From the NCBI RefSeq assembly GCF_019331735.1, contig NZ_JAHBBH010000017.1, positions 1 through 39,576 on the forward strand: 39,576 nt of DNA, read 5' to 3'. Of this stretch, positions 15,492-23,758 are shown piece after piece. This stretch comes from Bifidobacterium miconis. GTDB lineage: Bacteria; Actinomycetota; Actinomycetes; Actinomycetales; Bifidobacteriaceae. The position numbers and the translations under genes are program-made. How positions within the stretch are numbered: position 1 is the stretch's first letter; every line of letters starts with the position of its first letter. A model generated the notes under the pieces. The model worked only from the letters and a program-made list of their open reading frames with translations, did no database searches and was not told where the DNA came from.

Positions 15492-15914
15492 TTAGCGCAC
15501 CAGCAACTGCCGTTTCTTCGCGATAATGCCAACCGCTTCCCTATCGACCGGCGCCCAATCCAATCCCGGCATCTCGTCCGGTTCCAACCATCGGATATCC
15601 GTATGTTCGGTGAGCCGAGGCGTGCCGGAGATGAGATGGCAGATGAACGTCGTCAATCGCACCGTGCCGAAGTCATACGCGTATTCGCTGGTGCACACTT
15701 CGTCGGCCACATCGATTTCGCACAACAGCTCCTCTTCGATCTCGCGGTGCAACGCCTGCCGTGCGGTCTCATGCGGCTCGATTTTGCCGCCCGGGAACTC
15801 CCAATATCCGGCAAGCGACTTGCCCGGACCTCGCTGCGCGCACAGCACCGTCCCGTCGCGTACGATCGCCGCGCCAACGACATTGATGATTCTCGACTGT
15901 TCCGCTGCCTCCAT
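15492..15914 (-). CDS. NUDIX hydrolase (MutT-like NTP pyrophosphohydrolase)
   Basis: 140 residues. Complete NUDIX box GGKIEPHETARQALHREIEEE (from about residue 42), preceded by INVVGAAIVRDGTVLCAQRGPGKSLAGYWEFPGG, as in 8-oxo-dGTP or (d)CTP pyrophosphohydrolases that sanitise the nucleotide pool or hydrolyse modified nucleotides. The C-terminal RWLEPDEMPGLDWAPVDREAV is typical of MutT. The start at 15914 has only a weak GGTGAG site. It lies directly upstream of the PLD-helicase gene in the same direction and may be cotranscribed. That pairing suggests a shared DNA-maintenance or defence role, not shown by sequence. Confidence 0.92.
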   Translation of the reverse strand: MEAAEQSRIINVVGAAIVRDGTVLCAQRGPGKSLAGYWEFPGGKIEPHETARQALHREIEEELLCEIDVADEVCTSEYAYDFGTVRLTTFICHLISGTPRLTEHTDIRWLEPDEMPGLDWAPVDREAVGIIAKKRQLLVR

Positions 15915-16064
15915 GACTCACCAGGATACAACGCGGCAGTCGCGACCGCGAACGATGCGCGACGAACCGTCCTGCCAACTGCCCGATGACTGCGATCGCC
16001 ACAGCATACGTCAAGTGTCGTGTCCGGTACAGGTTGCGCATGCCGCCGCCGAGCGGCCGGATGG

Positions 16065-16424
16065 TTATTCGCCGGTGCGGCCGACGACGTCGTTCATGTA
16101 GTCGCGCAGGATGACCGCATGGTTAATCAGCGGGTCCTTTGCAGCATACAGGAGCGTAACAGCCCCGCGGGCCATGATGATGTCGCGCAGCGCGCCGACG
16201 ACCTCTGCGCTGGCGTCCAGTTCCGCCCGGTATTGTTCGTCGAACTCATCAAAGCGCGCCGGATCATGGCCGAACCACTTGCGCAATCCGGGCGACGGCG
16301 CGATGTCCTTCATCCACAGATCGAGGGCGGCGCGCTCCTTGCTCATGCCGCGCGGCCACAGCCTGTCCACCAGCACCCGGTAGCCGTCACCGGATTCCGG
16401 CTCGTCGTAGATGCGTTTCACCAT
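16065..16424 (-). CDS. DUF488 family protein (YeaO-like)
   Basis: 119 residues. Family signature seen: VKRIYDEPESGDGYRVLVDR then LWPRGMSKERA near the start, DLWMKDIAPSPGLRKWFGHDP in the middle, RGAVTLLYAAKDPLINHAVIL near the end. The biochemical function of the family is not established. ATG 16424 matches the usual N-terminus and has GGTGG ten bases upstream; ATG 16463 would add 13 unusual residues. It stands alone between the NUDIX and HxlR genes. Confidence 0.88.
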   Translation of the reverse strand: MVKRIYDEPESGDGYRVLVDRLWPRGMSKERAALDLWMKDIAPSPGLRKWFGHDPARFDEFDEQYRAELDASAEVVGALRDIIMARGAVTLLYAAKDPLINHAVILRDYMNDVVGRTGE

Positions 16425-16750
16425 GATGTTCACGCCACCATCATCGGACCATGAGACGGGCAAGTCAATGCGCTGCTCGACTTCGAGTTCGTCATTGCCG
16501 TGATGTGCGAAACGCGGCGGCCTTTCGCGTTCTTACGGCACCCTTACGACGCCCGCATTTTCGTTAGATGAAGTACGCGACACATCTTCTCAAGGCCGAC
16601 ATTACGGGCATCTCATGCATCTCATGCACCGGTGCCCGAGCCTTGCGACGACGCCTCAATGTAACGCAGAGAGACTAGACGATGAATACCGAAGCAACAA
16701 GCTTCTCTCATTTGTCACCGGCTCAGAGACGGATACGGTGCAGCAGCAAG

Positions 16751-17080
16751 TTAGGCCGCGAGCTTGGCCTTGTAGTCTTCGCCCCAGTCCCATAGGGCGT
16801 CGATGACGGTTTTGAGGCTGCGGCCGGTGTCGGTCAGCGAGTATTCGACGCGTGGCGGGACCTCCGGGTAGACCTCACGGTGCACCAGCCCGTCGGCCTC
16901 CATCTGCCGCAGGTTCGCGGTGAGCACCTTCTGCGAGATGCGCCCGATCGAGCGACGCAGCTCACTGAACCGCTTGGTGCCGGGCAACAGGTCGCGCAGG
17001 ATGAGGATCTTCCATTTGTCGGAGATCAGCGTGAGCGTCGTTTCCACGGGACACACCGGGAGCGTGTTGATATCAACCAT
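16751..17080 (-). CDS. HxlR-family transcriptional regulator
   Basis: 109 residues: winged helix with CPVETTLTLISDKWKILILRDLL, GTKRFSELRRSIGRISQKVLTANLRQMEADGLVHREVYPEVPPRVEYSLT and the GRSL..VIDALWDWGEDY C-terminal helix. The N-terminal cysteine in the CPVE motif is the position used for redox or electrophile sensing in several family members. ATG 17080 follows AGGAG with 8-base spacing; a longer start at 17110 is less likely. It is divergent from the NAD(P)-binding protein gene, the standard layout for an HxlR regulator and its target oxidoreductase. Confidence 0.93.
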   Translation of the reverse strand: MVDINTLPVCPVETTLTLISDKWKILILRDLLPGTKRFSELRRSIGRISQKVLTANLRQMEADGLVHREVYPEVPPRVEYSLTDTGRSLKTVIDALWDWGEDYKAKLAA

Positions 17081-17255
17081 GAATCGGTCTCCTGAAATCG
17101 TTGGAATCATCCAATACTTCCTTTTTAGTAACTATAGCACTTTAAAGTACCTTCTTCCATTATGGGGAGTACTCCAATATTGTACTGTCTCAACGGCGGA
17201 CAGTACGGACCGCCGATGAACAACAACGGAAAACAGCATCGATAAGGAGCACACC
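17081..17255. promoter_or_regulatory. Divergent control region with AGTAC repeats
   Basis: Contains repeated AGTAC cores: TTTAAAGTACCTT (about 17140-17152), the perfect palindrome GGAGTACTCC (17166-17175) and ATTGTACTGT (about 17180-17189). Symmetric sites of this type in an HxlR-oxidoreductase spacer are likely operators for both directions. The region is clearly more AT-rich than its neighbours. Confidence 0.5.
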
Positions 17256-17900
17256 ATGACCAAGCGCATCGCAGTCGTCGCCGCCAACGGCAAGGCCGGC
17301 CGTCTCATCACCAAGGAGTCCGTCGACCGCGGCCTCGACGTCACCGCCGTCGTGCGCGGCGAGAACAGGACCGTCGCCCCGCACACGCTGACCAAGGACC
17401 TGTTCGACCTGACTGACGCCGACCTCGCGGGATTCGACATCGTCGTCGACGCCTTCGGCGCGTGGACGCCGGACGCCCTGCCGCAGCATTCCACCTCGCT
17501 CAAGCACCTCGCAGACATCCTCTCCGGCACAGACACACGCCTGATCGTCGTCGGCGGTGCCGGCAGCCTGTACCTTGACCCGGACCATACGCTGCAGCTG
17601 AGCCAGGCCGACACCTTCCCGGAGTCGTTCCTGCCCCTCGCCAATGCGATGGGCGCGGCCCTCTCCGAATTGCGTGAGCGCGCTGACGTCAAGTGGACAT
17701 ACGTCTCCCCGGCCGCCGACTTCCAGGCGGACGGCCCGCGAACGGGCGAATACGCGCTCGCCGGCGAGGAATTCACCACGAACGGAACAACCGGTAAGAG
17801 CGAGATCAGCTACGCCGACTACGCCATCGCCATCATCGACGAAGCCGTTGCGACGCCGTCCGAGGCGCACGTCAACGAACGCATCTCCGTGCGCTGGTAG
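17256..17900 (+). CDS. NAD(P)H-binding protein (atypical SDR / NmrA-like)
   Basis: 214 residues, Rossmann fold: KRIAVVAANGKAGRLIT (glycine-rich dinucleotide loop at residues 3-19), LDVTAVVRGENR, GFDIVVDAFGAW, TRLIVVGGAGSLYLDP, KWTYVSPAADFQADGPRTGEY and a C-terminal EISYADYAIAIIDEA. It resembles YwnB/YhfK-type NAD(P)-binding proteins of unknown substrate. AAGGAG precedes the ATG. Divergent from the HxlR regulator, which probably induces it under electrophile or oxidative stress (inference from family context). Confidence 0.9.
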   Translation: MTKRIAVVAANGKAGRLITKESVDRGLDVTAVVRGENRTVAPHTLTKDLFDLTDADLAGFDIVVDAFGAWTPDALPQHSTSLKHLADILSGTDTRLIVVGGAGSLYLDPDHTLQLSQADTFPESFLPLANAMGAALSELRERADVKWTYVSPAADFQADGPRTGEYALAGEEFTTNGTTGKSEISYADYAIAIIDEAVATPSEAHVNERISVRW

Positions 17901-18136
17901 TCATGATAGTCGCGACAACTACCGTCCCGGGCAAGTCCCGGCCGCGATCCAGCAGCGATCCAGTGCCCCATAGGCGTCCGCTTTCCTCAGGAATGGCCTC
18001 CGCCATATCCGCAAGCGGACGCTTCCGCCCCCACGCGCGTCCGCTTGCGTCCAGTATCCTCATGTCCTAGCAGAAAACGGACACTTCCAACGTTCCTCAG
18101 GAACCGAAGCCTGCACTCCGGGACTGTTTTCGGCAA
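17901..18136. other. Spacer with inverted repeat after the NAD(P)-binding gene
   Basis: No gene seen. An inverted repeat GCGTCCGCTT (17974-17983) / AAGCGGACGC (18013-18022) encloses a 29-base loop, and further GTCCGCTT and CCTCAGGAA copies follow to about 18100. It may terminate the preceding gene. Confidence 0.4.
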
Positions 18137-18189
18137 CAAAAAAGGGTTTTCGGATCGCTCCGAAAACCCTGATGGCGGAGGCTACGAGA
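18137..18189 (-). repeat. Degraded tRNA-Ser 3' end plus terminator (candidate att site)
   Basis: Matches 23555-23606, the 3' end of tRNA-Ser(GGA) with its terminator, with about four substitutions in some 49 bases: an A-run, the hairpin GGGTTTTCGGA / TCCGAAAACCC, then TGATGGCGGAGG and CTACGAGA. Similarity stops after ACGAGA. The hairpin differences are compensatory. Together with the intact tRNA at 23593 it could bracket an integrated island of about 5.4 kb. It could alternatively be the remnant of another tRNA-Ser isoacceptor (acceptor end AGCCTCCGCCA). Confidence 0.65.
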
Positions 18190-18320
18190 ACTCCAACCTC
18201 CAATACAGCTCAGGCTTACTGCTGATTGTGGTTTGCGGATCTCGTATCTTCGCTTTACCCCCTCCGTTACCATGTTCATAACGATTCCAAACGTATCGTA
18301 ACGGCGTTGCTGATACCAGT

Positions 18321-19127
18321 CTACAGCCAATCCGGCCGGGCTTCCAACACGTTGGATAGCTCCTCATCGGTGTTGTCCTGCATCCATTGAGCGCCTGACG
18401 TGCTGATGGATCGGGTGATGTTCATCATGTCTTCATACCGGGCCTGAACATTGACGCGGATCAGGCTGTCCCAGTGGCAGACGCGGTTCCTTAAAGATGC
18501 CATGACCGTTAGCTTGGAACCAATGTAGCCGCGTGAGGACATGCCATTACGTTGACGTTTGGAGGGCATGTTTGGGAATGCGTTATGAAGGATCTCGGCC
18601 CACAGTGCGGCGCAATGCTCGTCGGCTTCTCGCATACTGTTCCATGATTGTCTTTTCTCGCTATCCGTGGGGGGAGTGCGACTGATGCTGGCGGGGTTGC
18701 CGATCATGTTGCGCCACGTGCCGAGCATCATATGGGCGATGACATCATCATGATTGATTTGTTCGCGACTCTTATGGGCTTTGAGATTCGTGGCAGCGCG
18801 GCCTCTCCAACTTTTGGCCCGCAGGAAAGAGCATAGCGGTTCGGGCACGTCCTGATCGGGATTGTCGTCCAGCCAATCTCCGGGAAGGCCTTGATGCTGC
18901 CACCACTGCCGAATTGATTCGTCCAATGCGTTGCGTAGGAGCACCTCGGTGATGCTGATGGGCTTGAGCAGAGCTTGCTCAAGCCTCAGCTGCCAGCGGT
19001 ATGCCTCCAGTGTTTTAGCTGCATCCTGATCCTTGGGCTGGAAAGCAGCGAGTCTGGCAGTGCCTAGTAGTCGGCAGACCTCTTCCTCGACCGTCCGCTG
19101 CGTCGTTTCATGTTCAGCGTTGTCCAT
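18321..19127 (-). CDS. Abi-like protein with HEPN Rx4H motif
   Basis: 268 residues, helical. It resembles abortive-infection (Abi_2/AbiD/AbiF-like) proteins: LRLEQALLKPISITEVLLRNALDESI near residues 48-72, VIAHMMLGTWRNMIG near 129-143, and RNRVCHWDSL at 213-222, where Arg213-x4-His218 fits the HEPN ribonuclease motif. Members of this class block phage growth, often by RNA cleavage; activity here is inferred. No ribosome binding site is seen; a TATCAT box ends 7 bases before the ATG, so the mRNA may be leaderless. It lies between a tRNA-Ser fragment and insertion sequences, with lower GC than the core genes, consistent with horizontal acquisition. No partner antitoxin is visible. Confidence 0.72.
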   Translation of the reverse strand: MDNAEHETTQRTVEEEVCRLLGTARLAAFQPKDQDAAKTLEAYRWQLRLEQALLKPISITEVLLRNALDESIRQWWQHQGLPGDWLDDNPDQDVPEPLCSFLRAKSWRGRAATNLKAHKSREQINHDDVIAHMMLGTWRNMIGNPASISRTPPTDSEKRQSWNSMREADEHCAALWAEILHNAFPNMPSKRQRNGMSSRGYIGSKLTVMASLRNRVCHWDSLIRVNVQARYEDMMNITRSISTSGAQWMQDNTDEELSNVLEARPDWL

Positions 19128-19517
19128 GCAAATATGATAACTTGGTAGACAAGACGGTGGAAACGCCGCGATACATAGACGAAGCCCCAGCCATTAGGCC
19201 GGGGCTTCGTTGGTCCTGTGGTCGGGGCCGTGAGGTTGATACCTCCGGATTCGGGCTTGTCAGGTGGAATGCTCATACTTAAGATTGCCTATATGTGCCT
19301 GAGGATCGCGGAAAGTAAGGTGAGGTACGGGGCAGTGTGGCTTCTCGGTTCAATTTTGGTGTCAATGGGATTTCCCAAGAGAAACTGAACGAATACCGCA
19401 ACTACGATATTTTCGGCAAGGTGATGCATGAGACTTTTCCCACCTACGGATGAACAGGTAACCATGATATGGGATCTGTTCCAGAAGACCAAGATCCTTG
19501 TTTATGTTGAGGATTAC
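19128..19517. other. Spacer between Abi-like gene and ISL3-type element
   Basis: Contains the terminator-like hairpin ACGAAGCCCC / GGGGCTTCGT (19179-19210). I see no convincing gene; a 70-codon minus frame (19064-19276) overlaps both the Abi gene start and the hairpin and lacks a ribosome binding site. The sequence is AT-rich beyond 19300 and looks like island DNA. Confidence 0.5.
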
Positions 19518-19553
19518 GGCTCTTCGCATTTTGGTGTGTAAGGGCCGTGCGGT

Positions 19554-20178
19554 TTGATTCGGTGTGTGATTGAGAAAGTGAATGAAACCGCGCGGCTTGG
19601 TATTGAGTCTAGCGCGTTCGATGGTCGGGTCTTGCTTGGCTTGGACAGGTTGGGGTTGAATCCCGTCTCGCAGAGGCACGTGGCGTCGGGCTCGCGGGCG
19701 GGCGTGTGGCTGATCGGCTGCGAGCCGGCGGACGAGACCGCGCGATACTGCCGTGATTGCGGTGCCATGGGCCGCGTGCGTTCCTCGTGGCGGCGCCGGT
19801 TCGCGCATACTCCCGTCGGCCGGCACGCCGTGCATTTGATGGTGCGGGTCAGACGCTATGAGTGCGTGGCGTGCGCGTGCTCGTGGACGGACGACCTGAC
19901 CCGCATAGCCGACGAGGGACGACGGTTGACGGACGCGGCGGTGTGGTGGGCCGCCGCCGAGGTCGTGCTCAAATCGAAGAGCGTGCTCGCATGCGCCCGT
20001 GACCTGCACTGCTCGTGGGGTGCGTTGAACCGGGCCGTATTGGAGAAAGGCATGGACGTGCTGGTCGCCGATCCGCGCCGGTTGGACGGCGTGGAATCGA
20101 TCGGCGGGGACGAGCACGTATGGCGGCACATCCTCACGGGCAGCCGGTACGTGACCGTCTTCGTGGACCTCGCTCCCC
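19554..20178 (+). pseudogene. ISL3-type transposase, N-terminal part (interrupted)
   Basis: Residues 1 to about 208 of a 454-residue transposase: an N-terminal zinc-finger region (ARYCRDCGAMG ... RYECVACACSW), helix-turn-helix, and the start of the DDE core SIGGDEHVWRHI ... YVTVFVDLAP. The frame continues at 22737: joining 20178 to 22737 gives VDLAP-QRAGRPARLLDMVEG with no frame break (1365 bases in all). The gene was therefore whole until the IS21-type insertion. The start is uncertain (TTG 19554, or GTG 19566 or 19578). Confidence 0.88.
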
Positions 20179-20292
20179 TGAGTGTGTTTTGTGACCTTGG
20201 GCTGGGCCGTTTTGTCGTTTCTTTTGGTCCGTTTGAGCGGTTGGTTTTAGGCCGTTTGAGCGTTGGCCGGTCCTGTCGCTGGTTGTTGTGGT

Positions 20293-21078
20293 TTATTGCA
20301 TGAGGGCGTGGGTTTTGCGCCAGGATTCGCCCTCGAATCTGATCATCCTGCCGTGGTGGACGGTGCGGTCGATGATCGCGGCGGCCATGTTGGGGTCGCC
20401 GAAGATCCTGCCCCAACCACTGAACTCGATGTTGGTGGTGTAGATGATGCTCTGGGTCTCGTATGCGTTGGTGACGACCTGGAGCAGGAGCGGGCTGCCT
20501 TCCTCGTCGATGGGCACGTAGCCGAGTTCGTCGATGATGAGCAGCTGTGTCCGGGCGATCAGCGTGACTTCCCTGTCGAGCCGGTCGTCGGCTTGGGACC
20601 GGAGGAGTCGCATGACCAGGCTCGCGTCCGGATAGTAGCGCACTGGTATGCGCTTGCGGCACGCGTTCCTGCCGAGCGCGATGGCGAGGTGGGTCTTGCC
20701 GGTGCCGGGAGGCCCGAACAGGACGAGGTCCTCGTGCCGGTCGATGAAGTCGAGGCTTTCGATCTGTTGCCTGCCGTAGTCGACCGGGAAGCGTATCGGG
20801 GTCCAGTCGTACCCGTCGAGTTCCTTATCAGCAGGGAATCCGGCCTGTTTGAGGAGTCGGGAGCGTTTGGATCGTTCCCGGGAGTCGAGTTCGGCCCTCA
20901 TCCATTCCTCCATGAACTCCATCTGGCTTGGCGTGGCCTGGGCGAGCTGGTCGGCGAGGATCTGGCGGGTCAGGGGCAGTCGGCGTGCGAGGTTCATGAT
21001 CGTTTCGATCTTCTCGCCGGTGGACGCGCGGCGGCGTTTCGTGTCGGGCATGACGATGGGCGGCCGATGCGACGTCAT
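20293..21078 (-). CDS. istB: IS21 helper ATPase IstB
   Basis: 261 residues. AAA+ ATPase with Walker A FGPPGTGKTHLAIALG (near residue 119), Walker B LLIIDELGYVPID and sensor region YTTNIEFSGWGRIFGD. It assists the IstA transposase in target capture and strand transfer. The ATG at 21078 lies 3 bases after the istA stop, with GGAGG inside the istA end, the usual coupled arrangement. It appears intact. Confidence 0.93.
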   Translation of the reverse strand: MTSHRPPIVMPDTKRRRASTGEKIETIMNLARRLPLTRQILADQLAQATPSQMEFMEEWMRAELDSRERSKRSRLLKQAGFPADKELDGYDWTPIRFPVDYGRQQIESLDFIDRHEDLVLFGPPGTGKTHLAIALGRNACRKRIPVRYYPDASLVMRLLRSQADDRLDREVTLIARTQLLIIDELGYVPIDEEGSPLLLQVVTNAYETQSIIYTTNIEFSGWGRIFGDPNMAAAIIDRTVHHGRMIRFEGESWRKTHALMQ

Positions 21079-21081
21079 GGC

Positions 21082-22564
21082 TTACGCCTCCTTCCTTTTG
21101 CGCGTCTCGCGTGGTTTCATGAACACGTCGTATCCGGTCAGATCTGGCGCGGTCTGCTCGTACGGCTTCTCGCCGGCGGCGATGCGCCGGGCCATGGTGG
21201 CCAGGCTGGCCTCGTCGAGCGGGTGTCCCCGTTCGATCAGATGCTCGCCGGCCTTGACGGCCGATTCGAACCCGCACGCGTCGCTGGTCCTGGAAATGAG
21301 ACGGAACGCGTTCCGTCTCTCCCCGGCGTCCATGTGGTCGATCGCGAGACGGAGCTTGTCGGGAAAATCACTGCGGATGGTGGAATCGTCCCACGCGCGG
21401 GTCTTGCGTCCCAGTGCGGGCAGGAGCGTGGCGGGGTTGCGGATCGTGGCGGGCGAGTCCCCGTACACGCGCGGCAGGCTCGCGCAGGTGCGCCCGTCCT
21501 GGGTACGGATCGCCGCGGTCGAACGCGCGCAGTCCCACGTCCAACGTCCAGCCACGCCACGAGGGGCCGGCGAGGTAATAGTTGCCGTCGACCTGCACGC
21601 GCCCGTCCCTGTCGGCCTTCCGGACCTCCCAACGAACCGCGTCGTAGGGTTTGGCGGGCAAGGGCTGCATATCCGTCTTCTCCTCGGCGAACAGTTCCCC
21701 GATCGGCCTGCCCTTGCGGTAATGCGCCGTCCTGGCCATCGCGTCGCACCGCTCCAGCATGTACCGGGTCAACTGCGCGTACGACTCCGCGGTCAACAAG
21801 GGCACCATGATGTTGCGGCGCAGGAACCCGACCGCGTTCTCCACGCTGCCCTTCTCATTGCCCGAATTCGGGTTGCAGAACCGCGTCTCCAACCGGTAAT
21901 GCGCTATGAACAACTCGAACACCTTGACAACGCTGACCCGGTCCCACGCGACCCTGTGGCCCGCGCCGGTGGCATTATCGAGCACCAGCGTCAGCGGGAC
22001 CGCGCCCGCGTGCTCGAACACCATGCGCAAACCAGCACACACGCATTCCGCGTTCTCGCCGGGCAGGGCCACGCAATAGCGCATGTTCGAATACGGGAAC
22101 GTGACGACCAGGCAATGCACGTCGACACGGTCCCCGCCGATCACGGCCTGAGACAAACCGAAATCGACCTGAGCCTCGCCCGGACGCCATTCGAGCTCCA
22201 CAAACCCGTCCTCCGCCAGCCGGTGCTCCTCGCGCCAATGCTTCACATAGCGTTGCACCGGCGAGTACGAACCCTGATAGCCCTTCTCCGAGACAAGCCG
22301 GTCGTACACGCGTTGGGCGGTATGCCGCTGCTTGCGCGGCATGAACCGGTCCGCCTCCAACCATTCGTCCACCGTCGCCTTGAACGGGTCGAGCTTCGAC
22401 GGTCTCGAGACGGGATGCTCCGGCTCGGGCGAGCAATCCTCCTCCCGGGCGTATTTCGCGACCGTGTCACGAGCCACGCCCACCTCTTTCGCGATGCTTC
22501 TCCATGACGCGCCACGCGCGTCAAGCACCCTGATACGTTGTTGTACGGACACCGGTACCGTCAT
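21082..22564 (-). pseudogene. istA: IS21 transposase IstA, frameshifted
   Basis: The first frame (from 22564) covers about 350 residues: helix-turn-helix SWRSIAKEVGVARDTVAKYA, then the DDE core with EAQVDFGLS, LVLDNATGAG and NEKGSVENAVG. Near 21505-21525 the frame is lost and the homologous C-terminal part (AIRTQDGRTCASLPRVYGDS to RKRKEA) continues in another frame to 21082. One base gained or lost would explain this. It could be a real inactivating mutation or a sequence error; the rest of the element is intact. A purine-rich AAAGGAAAGGA precedes ATG 22564. Confidence 0.87.
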
Positions 22565-22736
22565 TCCTTTCCTTTCCCGAGAAACCGAACGGTTTGCTTT
22601 CAACTCGGGAAACTAGTCCAGGCAGGACGGGCCGGTGTTCGCTTCTCACCACACGCTGAAGTGGACTAAAACCTGCCGCTCAAACGGAAACATTCCACAC
22701 GCTCAACCGGCCCATTTCCTATTAAACAGACACCCC

Positions 22737-23476
22737 AGAGGGCGGGCCGGCCGGCCCGTCTGCTCGACATGGTCGAGGGCAGAAGCGAGAAGGCGTTCTC
22801 CCGATGGTTGGATCAACGCCCGCAATCATTCCGCGACCAAGTCAAGGAAATCGCGATGGACGCTTTCGCCGGATACAAGAAAGCCGCCGCGCGCCATGTG
22901 CCCCACGCCGTGGAGATCCTCGACCCGTTCCCCATCGTCAAACTCGCCGGCGACAAGCTCACCGCCGTGCGCTGCCGGCTCCAACGCGAGGCCACGGGAC
23001 GACGCGGCACCGGAACGGACCCGCTCTACAAGGGCAGGAGAATCCTATTGAAAACCGCCGGCCTGAGAACCGACAGGCAACAAGCCCGGGACGACCTGCT
23101 GCCCGCCCACCCCGCCAACCCGCCGCTCGCCCTCGCGCACGGCGCCTACCAGAAGATCATCGACTGCTACGCGCGGGAAGACCGCGGGAAAGGCCGGGGC
23201 ATGATGGCCGAACTCATCGAATCCCTCGCCGTCAAAGGCGCGGCGCCGGGACGCCCCGAACTCGCCACGCTCGGCCGCACCCGCAAACGACGCATGAGCG
23301 ACATCCTCGCGTTCTTCGACCACCCCCAAGGGGCGAACGGGCACGCCGAGGCCATCAACGGCCGACTCGAAACCCTCAGAGGCATCGCCCTCGGCTTCCG
23401 CAACCTCGACAACTACATCACCAGAAGCCTACTCCACACCGGCGGATTCAAACACGCCATCCAAACCCACCTCTAA
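22737..23476 (+). pseudogene. ISL3-type transposase, C-terminal part (interrupted)
   Basis: Continuation of the transposase begun at 19554: RPARLLDMVEGRSEKAFSRW, ..VKEIAMDAFAGYKKAAARHVPHA (second catalytic Asp region), ILDPFPIVKLAGDKL, and the C-terminal catalytic Glu region NGHAEAINGRLETLRGIALGFRNLDNYITRSLLHTGG. Separated from its N-terminus by the IS21-type element. Confidence 0.9.
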
Positions 23477-23554
23477 CCACCACCCCTACACACCAAAATG
23501 CGAAGAGCCCGAAAACAAGCCAAGATCATTGAAATTCCGCCGTTTTTGGCATGA

Positions 23555-23589
23555 AAAAAAGGGTTTTCAGATCTCTCTGAAAACCCTGA
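23555..23589 (-). terminator. Terminator of tRNA-Ser
   Basis: Minus strand: stem GGGTTTTCAGA / TCTGAAAACCC (23561-23585) followed by a run of seven T. A related hairpin with compensatory changes is at 18144-18169. Confidence 0.85.
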
Positions 23590-23677
23590 TGGCGGAGGAT
23601 ACGAGATTCGAACTCGTGAGGCTGTTACACCAACACGCTTTCCAAGCGTGCGCCATAGACCACTAGGCGAATCCTCC
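23590..23677 (-). tRNA. tRNA-Ser (anticodon GGA)
   Basis: Minus-strand class II tRNA: acceptor GGAGGAT / ATCCTCC, anticodon stem CACGC/GCGTG with loop TTGGAAA (anticodon GGA), long variable arm, T-arm ACGAGTTCGAATCTCGT, discriminator G and an encoded CCA (23590-23592). Promoter at 23722-23749 (-35 TTGGCA, 16-base spacer, -10 TAATAT). Its 3' end is repeated in damaged form at 18170-18189 and as an orphan 3' half at 23759-23790, so it is a likely integration target. Confidence 0.95.
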
Positions 23678-23721
23678 ATTCGTGTTACCTCCGCGCGAAT
23701 GCATCAGCACACAATCAATAG

Positions 23722-23749
23722 ATATTAGCATGTTTTCCGGATATGCCAA
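23722..23749 (-). promoter_or_regulatory. Promoter of tRNA-Ser
   Basis: Minus strand: -35 TTGGCA (23744-23749), 16 bases, -10 TAATAT (23722-23727). It lies between the orphan tRNA fragment and the intact gene, so the intact gene keeps its own promoter. Confidence 0.65.
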
Positions 23750-23758
23750 ATCGGAGTG

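Larger units (their letters stand above)
20179..22732 (-). mobile_element. IS21-type insertion sequence (istA-istB)
   Basis: About 2554 bp. Ends TG...CA: TGAGTGTGTTTTGTGACC on the left; on the right the complement starts TGTCTGTTTAATAGG. Flanked by a CCCC duplication (20175-20178 and 22733-22736), which extends to 8 bp with one mismatch if the left end is placed at 20183. Both ends carry internal copies of CCGTTTGAGCGG and GGTTTTAG, the multiple terminal repeats typical of IS21. Removing the element plus one CCCC restores the ISL3-type transposase frame. Confidence 0.92.
19518..23509 (+). mobile_element. ISL3-type insertion sequence, split by an IS21-type element
   Basis: Bounded by 27-bp terminal inverted repeats at 19518-19544 and 23483-23509 (26 of 27 match, outer end GGCTCTTCGCATTTTGGTGT). 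Without the nested element its length is about 1.43 kb, usual for the family. The 8-bp flanks do not match, so no target duplication can be seen. It lies just downstream of tRNA-Ser(GGA). Confidence 0.88.

Noticed and set aside
11982..15914. Restriction-modification or BREX/DISARM locus
   Set aside because: No DNA methylase, specificity subunit or other marker genes beside the helicase and NUDIX genes.
19064..19276. 70-codon minus frame (MSIPPDKPESGG...)
   Set aside because: No ribosome site, overlaps the Abi-like gene start and reads through a terminator hairpin. The N-terminal part does look protein-like, so it is only weakly rejected.
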